Shown one piece after another: positions 22,200 to 23,035 of a DNA stretch of 23,035 nucleotides. Under the pieces are notes generated by a model, which ran no database searches, had not been told where the DNA came from, and saw only the letters and a program-made list of their open reading frames with translations. The position numbers were made by a program, and so were the translations under genes. The DNA lies in the NCBI GenBank assembly GCA_964462785.1, contig CAYWZA010000018.1:1-23035 (forward strand), given 5' to 3'. How positions within the stretch are numbered: the stretch's first letter is position 1; each line of letters opens with the position of its first letter. This DNA is from JACQKA01 sp964462785 (GTDB lineage Bacteria > Patescibacteriota > Minisyncoccia > Phycocordibacterales > UBA2100).

Positions 22200-22817
22200 T
22201 CAGCGGGAAACGAACCCGCGGCCAGCATACCACCCGTCCGGATCCTCGACGGAGCTCGCGCTGACGCGCCAGCCGCCGCCACACCAAGGGGCGTACACTG
22301 CCCAGAGATTTCCGTCGATACCGCGAACATAACCAACGACCCACTCGTAGTCTCGGGCTGCCTGCTTATGCGCGAGCGTCTCGTAGAAAGCGCAGAGCGT
22401 AATTTCCGTTCGATCACCAAGTTCAGTGATAATGGGCGAATCGGGTGATGCCTGCTTCAGCTTCGAGAGATGGAGTTCCACCTCAACGGTGTCGCGCTCC
22501 GTTTTCGGGAGCATGACCTTCTTGAAATTCTCACCGAGGTAGGAGACGCGTACTCGCGCATCTTCTGACGTATTGATGACGAACTTTTTCTTGGCGACAA
22601 ACTCCTTCGCGCTCGGCACGGTGAAGGGCGCGCCGAAGGATTCGAGAAGTTTTGTCACTGCTTTCGCAGCGCGATTCCTTACCGCATCGCAGAAAAGATC
22701 AATGGCGTCTTTTGTTTTCTGGATCACCAACTGTGCGTCGTCGGACGACAGTTGGGCGAAGTGCCGTTGATGCTCGACGAGCGCGGCAACGAGCTTCGCG
22801 ATTTGTTGTTCGGTCAT
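22200..22817 (-). CDS. DGR target protein (variable protein) with C-terminal variable domain
   Basis: The 205-residue product (MTEQQIAKLVAALVEHQRHF) has an N-terminal helical domain (about 1-70), a middle segment (about 75-155) with AKEFVAKKKFVINTSEDARV and ITELGDRTEITLCAFYETL, and a C-terminal C-type-lectin-like variable region (about 165-205). The VR covers the last 35 codons up to the TGA: LWAVYAPWCGGGWRVSASSV, then EDPDGWYAGRGFVSR. Against the TR-encoded version 14 residues differ. I recall this architecture from a multicopy Parcubacteria family ending in similar GGW...VEDP...FVSR sequences. No signal peptide or membrane helix is seen, so the protein is probably cytoplasmic and binds an unknown ligand. 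It has a strong AGGAG ribosome-binding site 6 nt before the ATG and its own consensus promoter. Confidence 0.93.
   Translation of the reverse strand: MTEQQIAKLVAALVEHQRHFAQLSSDDAQLVIQKTKDAIDLFCDAVRNRAAKAVTKLLESFGAPFTVPSAKEFVAKKKFVINTSEDARVRVSYLGENFKKVMLPKTERDTVEVELHLSKLKQASPDSPIITELGDRTEITLCAFYETLAHKQAARDYEWVVGYVRGIDGNLWAVYAPWCGGGWRVSASSVEDPDGWYAGRGFVSR
22202..22307 (-). repeat. DGR variable repeat (VR)
   Basis: This is the recipient copy of the TR, inside the 3' end of the target gene. All 18 differences from TR fall at TR adenines (on the minus strand A becomes G, T or C). It starts right after the last base of the stop codon context, and the conserved 3' end TTCGTTTCCCGCT encodes the final FVSR. 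The pattern shows the system has been active in this lineage. Confidence 0.97.
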
Positions 22818-22944
22818 GTCGTTCTCCTGTTTTTGCCGTTTTTACAGATTGCTGCTCTACCGTCTCCGTATGGATTCGCCGCAGCAGAAAATGGCTTTAC
22901 AAAAGCACAAAGCACCTTTCTGCCGGAGCGAATTTCTAGGTTGA

Positions 22945-22973
22945 ATTATACACCTTATTAGTACTGGTGTCAA
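22945..22973 (-). promoter_or_regulatory. Perfect consensus sigma70 promoter of the DGR target gene
   Basis: On the minus strand TTGACA (22968-22973), a 17-bp spacer and TATAAT (22945-22950): both boxes and the spacing match the sigma70 consensus exactly. The start near 22938 gives a leader of about 120 nt. No other promoter in the window is this strong, and it points out from the adjacent inverted repeat. Confidence 0.8.
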
Positions 22974-22989
22974 TGACTTAGTACCTGAA

Positions 22990-23011
22990 TTCAACTTCGA
23001 AGTGCAACACT
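22990..23011. repeat. Right copy of the window-flanking inverted repeat, IS30-end-like
   Basis: TTCAAC, four bases, then AAGTGCAACACT. It is the inverted counterpart of 27-48, identical in 18 of the 18 bases outside the 4-base spacer. It could be the end of a mobile element lying to the right of the window. Confidence 0.4.
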
Positions 23012-23035
23012 CCATGCTTGTAATGGCGTCTTAAA

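Larger units (their letters stand above)
22818..23035. other. Upstream region of the DGR target gene
   Basis: It holds a leader of about 120 bp, the VP promoter at 22945-22973 and the right flanking repeat at 22990-23011. No gene is supported; the short reading frames on the plus strand show no family features. Confidence 0.5.

Noticed and set aside
21742..22344. 200-residue minus-strand frame spanning TR and VR
   Set aside because: It reads both repeats in a frame different from the variable protein and crosses a strong terminator. It is compositional.

Overview
The window looks like a chromosomal segment of a Candidatus Patescibacteria (CPR) bacterium, probably Parcubacteria/Paceibacteria. 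This rests on the gene set and on lineage-typical proteins: a very large secreted protein with a peptidoglycan-binding head, single-pass membrane proteins with Ig-like ectodomains, an S6 with a charged tail, an EF-P with an unusual tip loop, and a diversity-generating retroelement (DGR) whose target belongs to a family I recall from Parcubacteria. No rRNA, tRNA or CRISPR array was found. No transposase gene is visible, but both window edges carry facing copies of the same inverted repeat, which resembles IS30-family ends.

Layout. 1-2200: terminator, rplL, rplJ with a recognisable L10-type mRNA leader, a 53-residue membrane protein and a TPR protein, all on the minus strand. 2232-5750: a giant surface protein (minus) with a long structured 5' region. 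6504-7277: a winged-helix regulator (minus), divergent from a plus-strand group ftsK, membrane protein, recA. 11152-11617: a GC-rich non-coding stretch that folds into nested long helices closed by an 18-bp end-to-end stem and ending in T6. It is probably a large structured RNA I do not recognise. Then efp (plus), and a minus-strand block glyS, AI-2E-type permease, metG, tatD, rpsF, ssb, rpsR. 18360-20330: a membrane-anchored surface protein.

20352-22973 is a complete DGR. In transcription order on the minus strand it has a consensus promoter, the variable protein gene ending in the variable repeat (VR), a terminator, the template repeat (TR), and the reverse transcriptase. TR and VR are 106 bp each and differ at 18 positions, all at template adenines. 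An Avd-like four-helix-bundle gene lies on the opposite strand, between TR and RT. Its 5' end and that of the RT share one C9/G9 tract. A one-base shorter tract would put both genes in frame with ATG codons that have leaderless-type promoters.

A second theme is promoter architecture. At least seven genes outside the DGR start 6-8 nt downstream of a -10 box (often TGN-extended, often with TTGCNN 16-17 bp upstream) and lack a Shine-Dalgarno sequence, which suggests leaderless mRNAs. The DGR variable gene is the exception: a perfect sigma70 consensus, a long leader and a strong AGGAG ribosome-binding site.
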